Source: Siphonodentalium dalli (taxonomy: Eukaryota > Mollusca > Scaphopoda > Gadilida > Siphonodentaliidae). Taken from it: 64,000 bases of DNA. Under the pieces are notes generated by a model, which worked only from the letters and a program-made list of their open reading frames with translations, ran no database searches and was not told the origin of the DNA. Position 1 is the first letter of the stretch, and each line of letters begins with the position of its first letter. Both the position numbers and the translations under genes were made by a program. Location of the stretch: NCBI GenBank assembly GCA_032622095.1, contig CP136069.1:159825043-159889042 (forward strand), written 5' to 3'. Below are positions 45,811 through 59,084 of this stretch, piece after piece.

Positions 45811-46790
45811 TTGTTCTGGGTATCATAATACTTTAGTCCCTTAGAAATTTTATCAGGCAGAATCACCACAAATTGGCACAGTGATCACTTTTGAATATAT
45901 CATATAGAAGATATCGAATTCAATAAATTCTCAAGGAAACAATATTTTGGAATTTGTTTTCAGTGTTTTGAAAATGTTCATTATTTTGAAAATTATTGTA
46001 CAAGTGTTTGTGCTTAGGTGTAATGTTCACCACAATACATTGAATGTGACATAAACATCAGAGGTATATATACTAATGTGAAATATATTCGAATAGCTTG
46101 AAATGACTACCACATGTATAAGAAGGTATGATGGCTATACTGGAGGGTAGAATTTCCTCAGTCCTCAGTGGTTATGGGTGATTGATAGAACAAGAAAATG
46201 TGAATACTATCAGTGTCTTTCTCTGTGGGATGTTGTCATCACATGGGCAGAGAAGTGTGAAACATTAACCTTCCTGGCTCTCATTATGTTAGCAGCAATT
46301 ATGAGTGAAAATTTTGAACAAAGTTCAGTACCTAATCTTGACATATTCATTTTTGGCGAAGGACCGCAATTTCTGATGTTTTGCTATGCTTTTAATTCGA
46401 CCATCATCATTATTATTGAGAGCTAATCAGTAGCTGGAGATATGGTCTCCAAACTCATAATGTAATGATATCCCAGATGGTATGCCTCACTTTGGACTAT
46501 GTGTGCACCTATCTTCAGAGGGGTGAGTGGGGCTCCCACAAAAATAGAAAATTTGGCTTTCAAACAATGGCCTCGGGTAATTAAGTTCCCAAAAGTTTAC
46601 CATCTTCTCCTTGTTAAAATATGCAAATTGAATGGAGGACTTTGTATTCCTTCAAATTTCAAACAAGATGGGACATTGTCAGAAAGCAATAACCAGCTTG
46701 AAATGGTGAGAATCTAGCTACCTGGTGGTATATGTTTTCTGCCTGCAATGTTGAGCGACAAATCTGCCTGTCCATATTCGGAACTCCCAT
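45811..46790. other. No recognisable gene; one short duplicated block
   Basis: ATGGCTATACTGGAGGGTA, CAGTGGTTATGGGTGATTG and AATACTATCAGTGTCTTTCT at 46129-46220 repeat the block at 44890-44985, indicating a duplication of about 100 bp. The rest is unremarkable. Confidence 0.5.
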
Positions 46791-46794
46791 TAAC

Positions 46795-47262
46795 CAGTGG
46801 TAGTGTGGATATAGGATCAAGTCATAAAATAGTGTGTCCGTCCTTTGCAGGATGAGGTCCCGAGGGGGTGAATTTAGTGACGCTATCCTGTAGGGTGGGC
46901 TAGCATAACCAAATACACCCTCGGGGAACCTCATTCTGCTGAGGCCTCGGCTGCTATGGGAGACCTATTATCAGATTGACGTTCCCCAGTTGAAATTGGT
47001 GATGTTCGCTCATCAGACACCTCAATTATTAATTTTATCTTCTGCAAATTAGGGGATATAGAAACTTCGCAGAAGGGAAAAAGTTACTAAAAACTATTTA
47101 ATTTGAGACTATAGATACGTTCAGAAGGTGAAGCAGAATGAGGTCCCCAGAAGGTGAATTTAGTGATGATAGCCCGCTCTGTGCGTAGTTGGCGTCACTA
47201 AATCACCCACTGGGAACCTCATTCTGCAAATGACAGACACACTATTTCAAGGCTTGTACTGG
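46795..47262. mobile_element. Double-hairpin MITE, family D, copy B
   Basis: Outer ends are AGTGTGTCCGTCCTTTGCAG and CTGCAAATGACAGACACACT. Terminal hairpins contain GAATTTAGTGACGCTATCC and GAATTTAGTGATGATAGCC. The core includes CTTCTGCAAATTAGGGGATA. Confidence 0.88.
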
Positions 47263-47599
47263 CTTGTATAGGATTCTGGTTGTTGCAGTCCACTTGCATA
47301 TACATTCGTTAATCGTTATCACAAAAAAAGTTATATGATATTTTGACTGTGTTGGGTCTAAAATCATGCAAATAAGTAGACATATTGAACAAAGCAACAT
47401 ACTTATAATTGTATTGAGAAACCTATTTTATTTTAAACTTGTAATTATTGCAATGATGTATTTCTAGAGAGCCTGTTATTTTTCACTTTGTAAATAATTT
47501 GAATATTATTTGGAGATGAGACTACAGCTGTAGGTGGGATAAATGTTCATGAAAACATTTACTTTCTCATATTACTTCTAAATTTTCCCTGATGTCTTT

Positions 47600-50500
47600 G
47601 ATCATACTATAAATCTCTACTCGGGCTACGTTCATAGAGATCGTACTATAAATCTCTACTCGGGCTACGTTCATAGAGATCATACTGTAAATATCTACTC
47701 AGGCCACGTTCATAGAGATCATACTATGAATATCTACTCGGCTACGTTCATAGAGATCGTACTATAAATCTCTACTCGGGCTACGTTCATAGAGATCATA
47801 CTATAAATATCTACTCGGCTACGTTCATAGAGATCATACTATAAATATCTACTCGGCTACGTTCATAGAGATCGTACAATAAATCTCTACTCGGGCTACG
47901 TTCATAGAGATCATACTATAAATCTCTACTCGGGCTACGTTCATAGAGATCATACTATAAATCTCTACTCGGGCTACTTTGGTAGAGATCATACTATAAA
48001 TCTCTACTCGGGCTACGTTCATAGAGATCATACTATAAATCTCTACTCGGGCTACGTTCATAGAGATCGTACTATAAATCTCTACTCGGGCCACGTTCAT
48101 AGAGATCATACTATAAATATCTACTCGGGCTACGTTCATAGAGATCATACTATAAATCTCTACTCGGGCTACGTTCATAGAGATCGTACTATAAATCTCT
48201 ACTCGCGCTACGTTCATAGAGATCATACTATAAATCTCTACTCGGGCTACGTTCATAGAGATCGTACTATAAATCTCTACTCGGGCCACGTTCATAGAGA
48301 TCGTACTATAAATCTCTACTCGGGCTACATTCGTAGAGATCATACTATAAATCTCTACTCGGGCTACGTTCATAGAGATCGTACTATAAATCTCTACTCG
48401 GGCCACGTTCATAGAGATCATACTATAAACTCTACTCAGGCTACGTTCATTGAGATCATACTATAAATCTCTACTCGGGCTATGTTCATAGAGATCATAC
48501 TATAAATCTCTACTCGGGCTATGTTCATAGAGATCATACTATAAATCTCTACTCGGGCCACGTTCATAGAGATCATACTATAAATCTCTACTCGGGCCAC
48601 GTTCATAGAGATCGTACTATAAATTTCTACTCGGGCCACGTTCATAGAGATCGTACTATAAATCTCTACTCGGGCCACGTTCATAGAGATCATACTATAA
48701 ACTACTCAGGCTACGTTCATTGAGATCATACTATAAATCTCTACTCGGGCTATGTTCATAGAGATCATACTATAAATCTCTACTCGGGCTACATTCGTAG
48801 AGATCATACTATAAATCTCTACTCGGGCCACGTTCATAGAGATCATACTATAAATCTCTACTCGGCTACGTTCATAGAGATCATACTATAAATCTCTACT
48901 CTGGCTACGTTCATTGAGATCATACTATAAATCTCTACTCTGGCTACGTTCATTGAGATCATGCTATAAATATCTACTCGGGCTATGTTCGTAGAGATCA
49001 CAATATAAATCTCTACTCGGGCTACGTTCATAGAGATCATACTATAAATCTCTACTCGGGCTACGTTCATAGAGATCGTACTATAAATCTCTACTCGGGC
49101 TACGTTCGTAGAGATCGTACAATAAATCTCTACTCCGCTACGTTCATAGAGATCATACTATAAATCTCTACTCAGGCTACGTTCATAGAGATCGTACTAT
49201 AAATCTCTACTCGGGCTATGTTCATTGAGATCATACTATAAATCTCTACTCAGGCTACGTTCATAGAGATCGTACTATAAATCTCTACTCGGGCCACGTT
49301 CATAGAGATTACAATATAAATCTCTACTCGGGCTACGTTCATAGAGATCACAATATAAATCTCTACTCAGGCTACCTTCGTAGAGATCGTACTATAAATC
49401 TCTACTCAGGCTACGTTCATAGAGATCGTACTATAAATCTCTACTCGGGCTATGTTCATTGAGATCATACTATAAATCTCTACTCAGGCTACGTTCATAG
49501 AGATCGTACTATAAATCTCTACTCGGGCCACGTTCATAGAGATTACAATATAAATCTCTACTCGGGCTACGTTCATAGAGATCACAATATAAATCTCTAC
49601 TCGGGCTACGTTCGTAGAGATCATGCTATAAATCTCTACTCCGGCTACGTTCATAGAGATCGTACTATAAATCTCTACTCCGGCTACGTTCATAGAGATC
49701 GTACTATAAATCTCTACTCGGGCTACGTTCATAGAGATCATACTATAAATCTCTACTCGGCTACGTTCATAGAGATCATACTATAAATCTCTACTCTGGC
49801 TACGTTCATTGAGATCATACTATAAATCTCTACTCTGGCTACGTTCATTGAGATCATGCTATAAATATCTACTCGGGCTACGTTCATAGAGATCATGCTA
49901 TAAATATCTACTCGGGCTACGTTCATAGAGATCGTACTATAAATCTCAACTCTGGCTACGTTCATTGAGATCATGCTATAAATATCTACTCGGGCCACGT
50001 TCGTAGAGATCATACTATAAATCTCTACTCGGGCTACATTCGTAGAGATCACAATATAAATCTCTACTCGGGCTACGTTCATTGAGATCATGCTATAAAT
50101 ATCTACTCGGGCCACGTTCATAGAGATCATACTATAAATCTCTACTCTGGCTACGTTCATTGAGATCATGCTATAAATATCTACTCGGGCCACGTTCGTA
50201 GAGATCATACTATAAATCTCTACTCGGGCTACATTCGTAGAGATCACAATATAAATCTCTACTCGGGCTACGTTCATTGAGATCATGCTATAAATATCTA
50301 CTCGGGCCACGTTCATAGAGATCATACTATAAATCTCTACTCTGGCTACGTTCATTGAGATCATGCTATAAATATCTACTCGGGCCACGTTCATAGAGAT
50401 CATACTATAAATCTCTACTCTGGCTAACGTTCATTGAGATCATGCTATAAATATCTACTCGGGCTACGTTCATTGAGATCATACTATAAATCTCTACTCT

Positions 50501-53500
50501 GGCTACGTTCATTGAGATCATGCTATAAATATCTACTCGGGCCACGTTCGTAGAGATCATACTATAAATCTCTACTCGGGCTACATTCGTAGAGATCACA
50601 ATATAAATCTCTACTCGGGCTACGTTCATTGAGATCATGCTATAAATATCTACTCGGGCCACGTTCATAGAGATCATACTATAAATCTCTACTCGGGCTA
50701 CGTTCATAGAGATCACAATATAAATCTCTACTCGGGCTACGTTCGTAGAGATCATACTATAAATCTCTACTCAGGCTACGTTCATAGAGATCGTACTATA
50801 AATCTCTACTCGGGCTATGTTCATAGAGATCATACTATAAATCTCTACTCAGGCTACGTTCATAGAGATCGTACTATAAATCTCTACTCGGGCCACGTTC
50901 ATAGAGATTACAATATAAATCTCTACTCGGGCTACGTTCATAGAGATCATACTATAAATCTCTACTCGGGCTATGTTCATAGAGATCGTACTATAAATCT
51001 CTACTCGGGCTACGTTCATAGAGATCGTACTATAAATCTCTACTCGGGCTACATTCATAGAGATCATACTATAAATCTCTACTCAGGCTACGTTCATAGA
51101 GATCATACTATAAATATCTACTCGGGCTACGTTCGTAGAGATCGTACTATAAATCTCTACTCGGGCTACGTTCATAGAGATTGTACTATAAATCTCTACT
51201 CGGGCTACGTTCATAGAGATCATACTATAAATCTCTACTCGGGCTACGTTCATAGAGATCGTACTATAAATCTCTACTCCGGCTACGTTCGTAGAGATCA
51301 TACTATAAATCTCTACTCCGGCTACGTTCATAGAGATCATACTATAAATCTCTACTCAGGCTACGTTCATAGAGATCATACTATAAATCTCTACTCGGGC
51401 TACGTTCATTGATATCATACTATAAATCTCTACTCGGGCTACGTTCATAGAGATCATACTATAAATCTCTACTCGGGCTACGTTCATAGAGATCGTACTA
51501 TAAATCTCTTCTCAGGCTACGTTCATAGAGATCATACTATAAATCTCTACTCGGGCTACGTTCATAGAGATCATACTATAAATCTCTACTCGGGCTACGT
51601 TCATAGAGATCATACTATAAATCTCTACTCGGGCTACGTTCGTAGAGATCATACTATAAATCTCTACTCGGGCTACGTTCATAGAGATCGTACTATAAAT
51701 CTCTACTCCGGCTACGTTCGTAGAGATCATACTATAAATCTCTACTCCGGCTACGTTCGTAGAGATCATACTATAAATCTCTACTCAGGCTACGTTCATA
51801 GAGATCATACTATAAATCTCTACTCGGGCTACGTTCATTGATATCATACTATAAATCTCTACGCGGGCTACGTTCATAGAGATCATACTATAAATCTCTA
51901 CTCGGGCTACGTTCATAGAGATCGTACTATAAATCTCTTCTCAGGCCACGTTCATAGAGATCATACTATGAATATCTACTCGGCTACGTTCATAGAGATC
52001 ATACTATAAATCTCTACTCGGGCTACGTTCATAGAGATCATACTATAAATCTCTACTCGGGCCACGTTCATAGAGATCATACTATAAATCTCTACTCGGG
52101 CTACGTTCATAGAGATCATACTATAAATCTCTACTCGGGCTACGTTCATTGATATCATACTATAAATCTCTTCTCAGGCTACGTTCATAGAGATCATACT
52201 ATAAATCTCTACTCTGGCTACGTTCATTGAGATCATACTATAAATCTCTACTCTGGCTACGTTCATTGAGATCATGCTATAAATATCTACTCGGGCTATG
52301 TTCGTAGAGATCACAATATAAATCTCTACTCGGGCTACGTTCGTAGAGATCATACTATAAATCTCTACTCAGGCTACGTTCATAGAGATCATACTATAAA
52401 TCTCTACTCGGGCTATGTTCATTGAGATCATACTATAAATCTCTACTCAGGTTACGTTCATAGAGATCGTACTATAAATCTCTACTCGGGCCACGTTCAT
52501 AGAGATTACAATATAAATCTCTACTCGGGCTACGTTCATAGAGATCATACTATAAATCTCTACTCGGGCTACGTTCGTAGAGATCGTACTATAAATCTCT
52601 ACTCGGGCTACGTTCATAGAGATCGTACTATAAATCTCTACTCGGGCTACGTTCATAGAGATCATACTATAAATCTCTACTCGGGCTACGTTCATAGAGA
52701 TCGTACTATAAATCTCTACTCGGGCTACGTTCATAGAGATCGTACTATAAATATCTACTCGGGCTACATTCATAGAGATCATACTATAAATCTCTACTCG
52801 GGCTACGTTCGTAGAGATCATACTATAAATATCTACTCGGCTACGTTCATAGAGATCATACTATAAATATCTACTCGGGCTACATTCATAGAGATCATAC
52901 TATAAATCTCTACTCGGGCTACGTTCGTAGAGATCATACTATAAATATCTACTCGGGCTACGTTCATAGAGATCATACTATAAATCTCTACTCGGGATAC
53001 GTTCGTAGAGATCATACTATAAATCTCTACTCAGGCTACGTTCATAGAGATCATACTATAAATCTCTACTCCGGCTACGTTCATAGAGATCATACTATAA
53101 ATCTCTACTCGGGCCACGTTCATAGAGATCGTACTATAAATCTCTACTCGGGCTACGTTCATTGATATCATACTATAAATCTCTTCTCAGGCTACGTTCA
53201 TAGAGATCATACTATAAATCTCTACTCGGGCTACGTTCATAGAGATCATACTATAAATCTCTACTCGGGCTACGTTCGTAGAGATCATACTATAAATCTC
53301 TACTCAGGCTACGTTCATAGAGATCATACTATAAATCTCTACTCCGGCTACGTTCGTAGAGATCATACTATAAATTTCTACTCGGGCTATGTTCATAGAG
53401 ATCATACTATAAATCTCTACTCAGGCTACGTTCATAGAGATCATACTATAAATCTCTACTCGGGCTATGTTCATAGAGATCATACTATAAATCTCTACTC

Positions 53501-53834
53501 GGGCCACGTTCATAGAGATCATACTATAAATCTCTACTCGGGCTACGTTCATAGAGATCATACTATAAATCTCTACTCGGGCTACGTTCATAGAGATCAT
53601 ACTATAAATCTCTACTCGGGCTACGTTCATAGAGATCGTACTATAAATCTCTACTCGGGCTATGTTCATTGAGATCATACTATAAATCTCTACTCGGGCC
53701 ACGTTCATAGAGATCGTACTATATATCTCTACTCGGGCTATGTTCATTGAGATCGTACTATAAATCTCTACTCGGGCTATGTTCATTGAGATCATACTAT
53801 AAATCTCTACTCTGGCTACATTCGTAGAGATCAT
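47600..53834. repeat. 39-bp satellite array, about 160 units
   Basis: The unit reads, on the plus strand, GATCATACTATAAATCTCTA then CTCGGGCTACGTTCATAGA. Within it TAGAGAT and ATCTCTA are complementary around a 10-nt loop. Variants include GATCGTAC, CACAATAT, CATGCTAT, CATTGAGAT, CGGGCCACG and 38-bp units with CTCGGCTACG. A five-unit (195-bp) higher-order repeat starts at about 49951, 50146 and 50498. An eleven-unit (429-bp) repeat is visible from the markers TCTCTTCTCAGG (51507 and 51936) and GATATCATAC (51411 and 51840). The unit length is a multiple of 3 and happens to be stop-free in one minus and one plus frame, so long ORFs (up to 216 codons) are a by-product. Confidence 0.97.
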
Positions 53835-56040
53835 GTTCCACCAGTTCATAACCTGGGAACATTTTGAAAATCTGATGTGGAACTTTATAACATTGAAAAA
53901 ATAACGCAGGTAACATATAATTTCTTAGTCAATAGCTGTTCCTTAGCTAATATATTTCACAGAAGGTACAAGTTCTCATTTGCATAACTTAAGTGACTTT
54001 TGTGGCCCGATTTCATGATAAACATGGAAATGATTACCAGAGCGAATTCAGATCACAAAAATTGGTTAAATCATGCAATCTCGTACTTGGTCGTCCATAC
54101 ACTGTGAAATACATTATTGAGGAACATGTATCGACCATGAAATATCATACCTGCATTATTTTTCAATGTTGTAAAGTTCCCCGTCGAAACAGGTCTAAAC
54201 ATCAAAAGGTTCCCAGGTTTTGTACTGGTGGAATATGATCTATACGGGTGCAGCTAGAGTAGAGATTCATGACATGATCTACTGATGTCTATGTGAGATA
54301 CATTTTTGTACTTTCAACCTATATCCATTGCCTTCAATCCAAACCATATTGATTACAAGATATGAACATATAGCTAGAAATCTGTTCTTATAAAACAAAA
54401 CTGCAACGCTGCTGTCCATGTGAAATGATTGATGGGATGAGGGTGAGGGTTCAAACCATGGGAAATTGTCACAGATACAAAAGACGCAAATAGTGCAAAC
54501 AAAACCTGCCTTTCTCTCCCCGTTATCTCAGTTTCTCGTCCAAACATCCTCTGACATTTTGTACACAGTTAAGTATCAGATAGAAGACTTCATTTCCCTT
54601 GAGGCTGGGACAAAGATCGGCCAATTTAAATATGGATACAATACCTGGGTATTGATAATCTCATCGCTGATGTTTTTGTATTGAAATTGATAAAATTGTT
54701 ATAAATTTGAACGCGACAGATGATGGCTGTGACAAACAGTACTTTGAATTGTCTGATACTCGTGGTGGGTCTGGATGGTTTTATTTGTAACAGATTTATA
54801 TTGTGTAACTGTTATTCCTTCTGGCTATATTTCATCAGGTGGGAAATATATTTTGAAAACTGGAAGTCGTACTTTGGTAGGTGATCTTTAATATGATAAT
54901 TATACTGACAGATCAAGCCACGAACTATACACCTGTCAACTGTCTGATAGGTCAATGTTTCGGAGTGAGACATGTTGTCTAAGCCTAAGAAAAAAATATT
55001 TGTGGTTTGGGTTTCCCTACCAACCCTATTTTAAACCCCCTACCCTATAGTTTTGTTCATGATTTTCAAGAAAATCTATTGAATTTGTTCTCTTTAATAT
55101 TTCATAAAACATACATAAAAACACATTTCAGCATCTCAGAATAAGTTGATTTCTTAGTAAAAGTATTGTATAATATTAAAATTTATACAAAAATAATCAA
55201 ACGTAAATTTTGCAGAGTAAAATACGCACATGAATAGTCATAAGAATATGTCAAAATAAAAAAATTAATTAATCAAATATAATTTCAAGTCAACCTACCG
55301 ATCCAATTTTTTTCCCACTTGTAACCCAAACCAGACATTAATTTTCTTTGGCCCAGTACAGCCCAGTATGTAGATTCTCATGCTATCTGTATAAACCTAT
55401 TACAGGTGAGCTTAGTCTCCAGGCTTCTGTTTGGAATGTCAATTAATATATATCATTCCGATCAATATATGGCCATTTCAATTAGAAATGAGAATTTGTT
55501 CACCTCCATATCTCTGACATTCTTATATCAATTATCTTTAATCATCTGAATTCGATGTTTCTAGATCAATTTGCTTGGATTTATATCTACACACACACTT
55601 AATGGGAGCCACAGGCAAAGTTTCCTGTGGCAAGTAGAAAATTCAGAACAGTTGAGATCGATACATAATTAGTGACTGTTTACATTGATTCTTGTACACA
55701 ATGTATGTATAGACAAATATAATTATTTCCATTTGCAACCCCGCCCTTCTGTAACGATGGGTTGTAAATTTCCAACTGGTACCCCAGCTCAAGCTTTTCC
55801 AACTAGACATATCCAACCAGAAACCCTCTTAGAGTTAAAAATTTCCAACTGATGGTCATTTCAGGTTAAAACATTTGCAGAAAGTAGGAAAATATAACAT
55901 ATTTGGTCCAAAAACATTATCAAACTATCAGAAAATTGTTTGGTCTCAAATTTCCAACTAATGTTGTGTCATGCATGAATATTCCATCTGTTGAAAGTTT
56001 TTACCAAAGTTGCAGGGTAGGGAGGCACACTTGAGAGTAT
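53835..56040. other. Non-satellite flank, no firm feature
   Basis: Unique-looking sequence after the array. Clusters of AAATTTCCAACT-like motifs occur at 55750-55970. Two weak exon candidates are listed separately. Confidence 0.4.
54532..54650 (+). CDS. Weak exon candidate
   Basis: A pyrimidine-rich tract, TTTCTCTCCCCGTTATCTCAG, ending at about 54531, makes a good 3' splice-site context. It is followed by an open stretch reading SSDILYTVKYQIEDFISLEA. A GT lies near 54648 (TGGGTATTG). A second open segment at 53993-54238 contains a loosely similar PYTVKYIIEE. No domain is recognised, no start or terminal exon is seen, and it may be chance. Confidence 0.15.
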
Positions 56041-56044
56041 GTTC

Positions 56045-56508
56045 TTTCAATCTTAAACAAGCCTGCAAATAGCGTGTCTATCATTTGCAGAATGAGGTCC
56101 CCAGAGGGTGAATTTAGTGACGCTATCCCGCATAGCGGGCTAGCATCACTAAATTCACCCTCTGGGTACCTCATTCTGCTTAGGCCTCATCTTCTGGGAA
56201 GTATCTATGGTATCAAATTAATATTGTTTTTAGTTACGTTTTCCCATCTGGGAAGTTTCTATATCCCCTAATTTGCAGAAGATAAAATCCATAATCGAGG
56301 TGCCCAATGGGTGAACATCACCAACTTCAAATGGGAAACTTCTATCTGATCCTAGGTCTACCATAGCAGTTGAGGGCCTAAGCAGAATGAGGTCCCCATA
56401 GGGTGAATTTAGTGATGCTAGCCCGCTATGCGGGGTAGGGTCACAAAATTCACCCTCTGGGGACCTCATTCTGCAAATGACAGACACGCTATTTGCAGGC
56501 TTCAATCT
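56045..56508. mobile_element. Double-hairpin MITE, family D, copy C (best preserved)
   Basis: Outer inverted ends are AAGCCTGCAAATAGCGTGTC and GACACGCTATTTGCAGGCTT. Each end folds into a stem of about 45 bp (CAGAATGAGGTCCCCAGAGG ... GGGACCTCATTCTG) with the tip around GCCCGC. The core of about 200 bp between the hairpins includes TAGGCCTCATCTTC and ATCCCCTAATTTGCAGAAGA. No ORF. Confidence 0.92.
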
Positions 56509-56509
56509 T

Positions 56510-57240
56510 AAATAATCGCTAATTTAATATTTATGTGGTGCACCTGCCTGTATATAGGTTTTCATCAAGTTTGTCCTTCATATCCTGATGGACTCTAAAT
56601 TAAAATTGGAGTGCAGAGCAGTTAGGTTTATCCCTGTGGGAATCCCTGCAATTATCCAGTGACATAAACCATTTCACCACCTATCTCTAGCATACCTTTC
56701 TACAAAAACTTTGTTCACCAACTATCTATCTTTCTATATAATCTATTAACAGTAGATTGACCATTTCACCACCATTTACTGCACCTTATGCTCTTACTCC
56801 CATGGATTCCATTGTCAGTTAGACAGTGGGACATCATGATTTGGTAAGGTCTCTCAATTATTGTCACAGCATGAACCTTTTACCTCTATTATCATGTGGT
56901 AATGTGAGGTAACAGCAATTAATGTACTTTATCTTTATTCTGTCTCTAACCTAGTATAACAATCAATTAAAATAGCATTTATCTACTTGTACCTTTATAC
57001 AGGAATAGTTTGTTATCATGGATGCTGGAGAAGGGGGGCCATGCGGGGGAACTTGCCTGGCCCAGGGGAGTCCAGTGGGTACGCGAAAAGTGCCCCGAAA
57101 AGTGCCCTCTTGACTGGTTTGCCCCTTGCCCTTCGGTGCTTACGGCATCCCTGTTATGTTATTGTCGATTTGTCTGTCCATCTTGTCATCTGTCAGTTTA
57201 TCTTTCCATTCGCTTTTTATTTTCTAATGTAAGATATGAA
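56510..57240. other. No recognisable feature
   Basis: A T/C-rich stretch and an ORF at 57010-57450 without protein character. Confidence 0.4.
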
Positions 57241-57244
57241 ACAG

Positions 57245-57625
57245 AAAACAGAAACATTATGACATCACCAAATTCACCCTGTGGGATCCTCATTCTGCTG
57301 AGGCCTCAACTGCTATGGGAGATCTACAATCAGATTGAATTTTTCCCAGTTATAGTTGGTGATATTCACCTGTTAGTCTCCTCGTTTATGCAATTTATCT
57401 TCTGCAAATTATGGGATATAGAAACTGAGCAGAAGGTAAAAAGTTACTAAAATCAATGTCTATAATTTGAGACTATAGATACTTTCCAGAAGATGAGGCC
57501 TAAACAGAATGAGGTCTCCAGAGGTGGAATTTAGTGATGCTAGCCCACTGTGTGGTAGCATCACTAAATTCACCATCTGAGGACCTCATTCTGCAAATTA
57601 CAGACACACTATTTCACAAAGCTTG
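57245..57625. mobile_element. Double-hairpin MITE, family D, copy D (left end lost)
   Basis: It begins inside the left hairpin at ACATCACCAAATTCACCCTG and ends with CTGCAAATTACAGACACACT. A family P MITE begins 12 bp further on. Confidence 0.85.
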
Positions 57626-57636
57626 GTTATGGCCCT

Positions 57637-58036
57637 TTAACCCTTTACCCAACAAACCGGCCAAAACCGGCCAAATAAAGCTTCAACAGCCTAAAATATC
57701 TTCGGTCTGTCTCAATAGAACCATACAAATATGGATATCATTGGAACCGGCTCCTTGACCACATTGTGATAGTTACAGTTATGCCCTGTGCCAATGCATT
57801 CTCTTATATATGCGAGTCGACCATAGGTCGCCTCGCATATATAAGAGAATGCATTGGCATAAAAAAAATCTGTTTTTAACACTTTTTACCATTTTTTCTT
57901 ACATTCTTTAACAATTTTATAATTTTTAATGTGTTAAGCCAATGCATTCTCTTATATATGCGAGGCGACCTATGGTCGACTCGCATATATAAGAGAATGC
58001 ATTGGCACAGGGCCCTTCTGTTGGGTAAAGGGTTAA
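57637..58036. mobile_element. piggyBac-like MITE, family P, copy 4
   Basis: A 392-bp copy from CCCTTTACCCAAC (57641) to GTTGGGTAAAGGG (58032), with TTAA at both borders. It is nearly identical to copy 2, which suggests recent activity. Both 60-bp palindromes are intact. Confidence 0.92.
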
Positions 58037-58436
58037 GTGAAAATGGCCCTGTGCAAACTGATGAGGCAGCATGAATGGAACAATAATCACATGTAATAAA
58101 TTTTGTCTGTTCATTTCTTCTGAAGTTATGGCCCTTGTGTAAAATACATGCACCCCTGTATCTCCGTCATCTTACAATGATCTTTGGTATATTCATGAAC
58201 CACTAGGGGATGAAGGATATCAACATGCAACAGGATTTATTTGAATGCCAATTGTTTTTTCCAGAATTCTGTGGTTACTTTGAATTGGGATTGCTTTCAA
58301 GTCTGGTTATAGCGCAGCCATCTTAATTCAGATTGTTTGACTTCGGCAATCTGCTATGGCAACCAGTTGCCATGGCCTAGTTTGCTTCAGCAAATGGCTT
58401 TGCCATTGTTGATTGATATAGCCTATTATGAGAGCT

Positions 58437-58765
58437 GATAGTGTGTCTGGCAGAGGGTAAATTAGTGATGCTACCCCACACAGCAGGCTAGCATCACCAA
58501 ATTCACCCTCAGGGGACCTCATTGTGCTTCTAGGCCTATCTTCTTGGAAGTATCTATAGTCTCAAATGAACATTGTTTTAATTACTTTTACCTTTCTGTT
58601 TAGTTTCTATATCCCCTAATTTGCAAAAGATAAAATGCACAATCAAGGTGGGGGACTACAATCTGATCCTAGGTCTCCTATAGTAGTTGAGGCCTTAGCA
58701 GAGTTCCCAGAGGGTAAATTTGGTGATGGAACTCATTCTGCAAATGTTAGACACACTATATCCAG
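58437..58765. mobile_element. Double-hairpin MITE, family D, copy E (eroded)
   Basis: The left hairpin is partly deleted (TGTGTCTGGCAGAGGGTAAA) and the right hairpin retains only a few dozen bases before CTGCAAATGTTAGACACACT. Confidence 0.82.
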
Positions 58766-58874
58766 ACTTGATTGCATTATTTTGGATAATATCTCCACTC
58801 AACAGCACACAGCCACAAAATGTGATGATTACTACATGAATGAATTTCTTGCAAAAATTGGGATTCCCTGATCT

Positions 58875-59064
58875 TTAACCCTTTCAGTGCCAAGTCCGAT
58901 TTGTGTATCAACCCATATTTCCTTGATCATTTTTCAAATTTATTGATTATAATAATGTGCGCTCTTTCCATCAATGTATCACATTATTATAATCAATAAA
59001 TTTGAAAAATGATCAAGGAAATATGGGTTGATACAAAAATCGGACTTGGCACTGAAAGGGTTAA
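58875..59064. mobile_element. Fold-back MITE with TTAA flanks and CCCTTTC ends
   Basis: CCCTTTCAGTGCCAAGTCCG (58879) pairs perfectly with CGGACTTGGCACTGAAAGGG (ends 59060). The stem is about 80 bp and the whole element 182 bp. TTAA lies on each side (58875-58878 and 59061-59064). The arms are virtually identical, so it is young. piggyBac-type by ends and target. Confidence 0.9.
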
Positions 59065-59084
59065 TAAACCTCGGCGAAAACCCA

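Noticed and set aside
47600..53834. Array as a possible CRISPR
   Set aside because: Units are head-to-tail with no unique spacers, and the context is a eukaryotic genome.
47849..53849. Series of long minus-strand ORFs made of ISMNVARVEIYS-type repeats, up to 216 codons
   Set aside because: The 39-bp unit is a multiple of 3 and is also stop-free in a plus-strand frame. A random 13-codon unit has about an even chance of lacking stops in any given frame. Frame-breaking 38-bp units are common and tolerated, so there is no sign of selection for coding.
57010..57450. 146-codon ORF with Cys and hydrophobic residues
   Set aside because: Its second half runs into a family D MITE, the first half has no motif, and there is no splice or promoter context.
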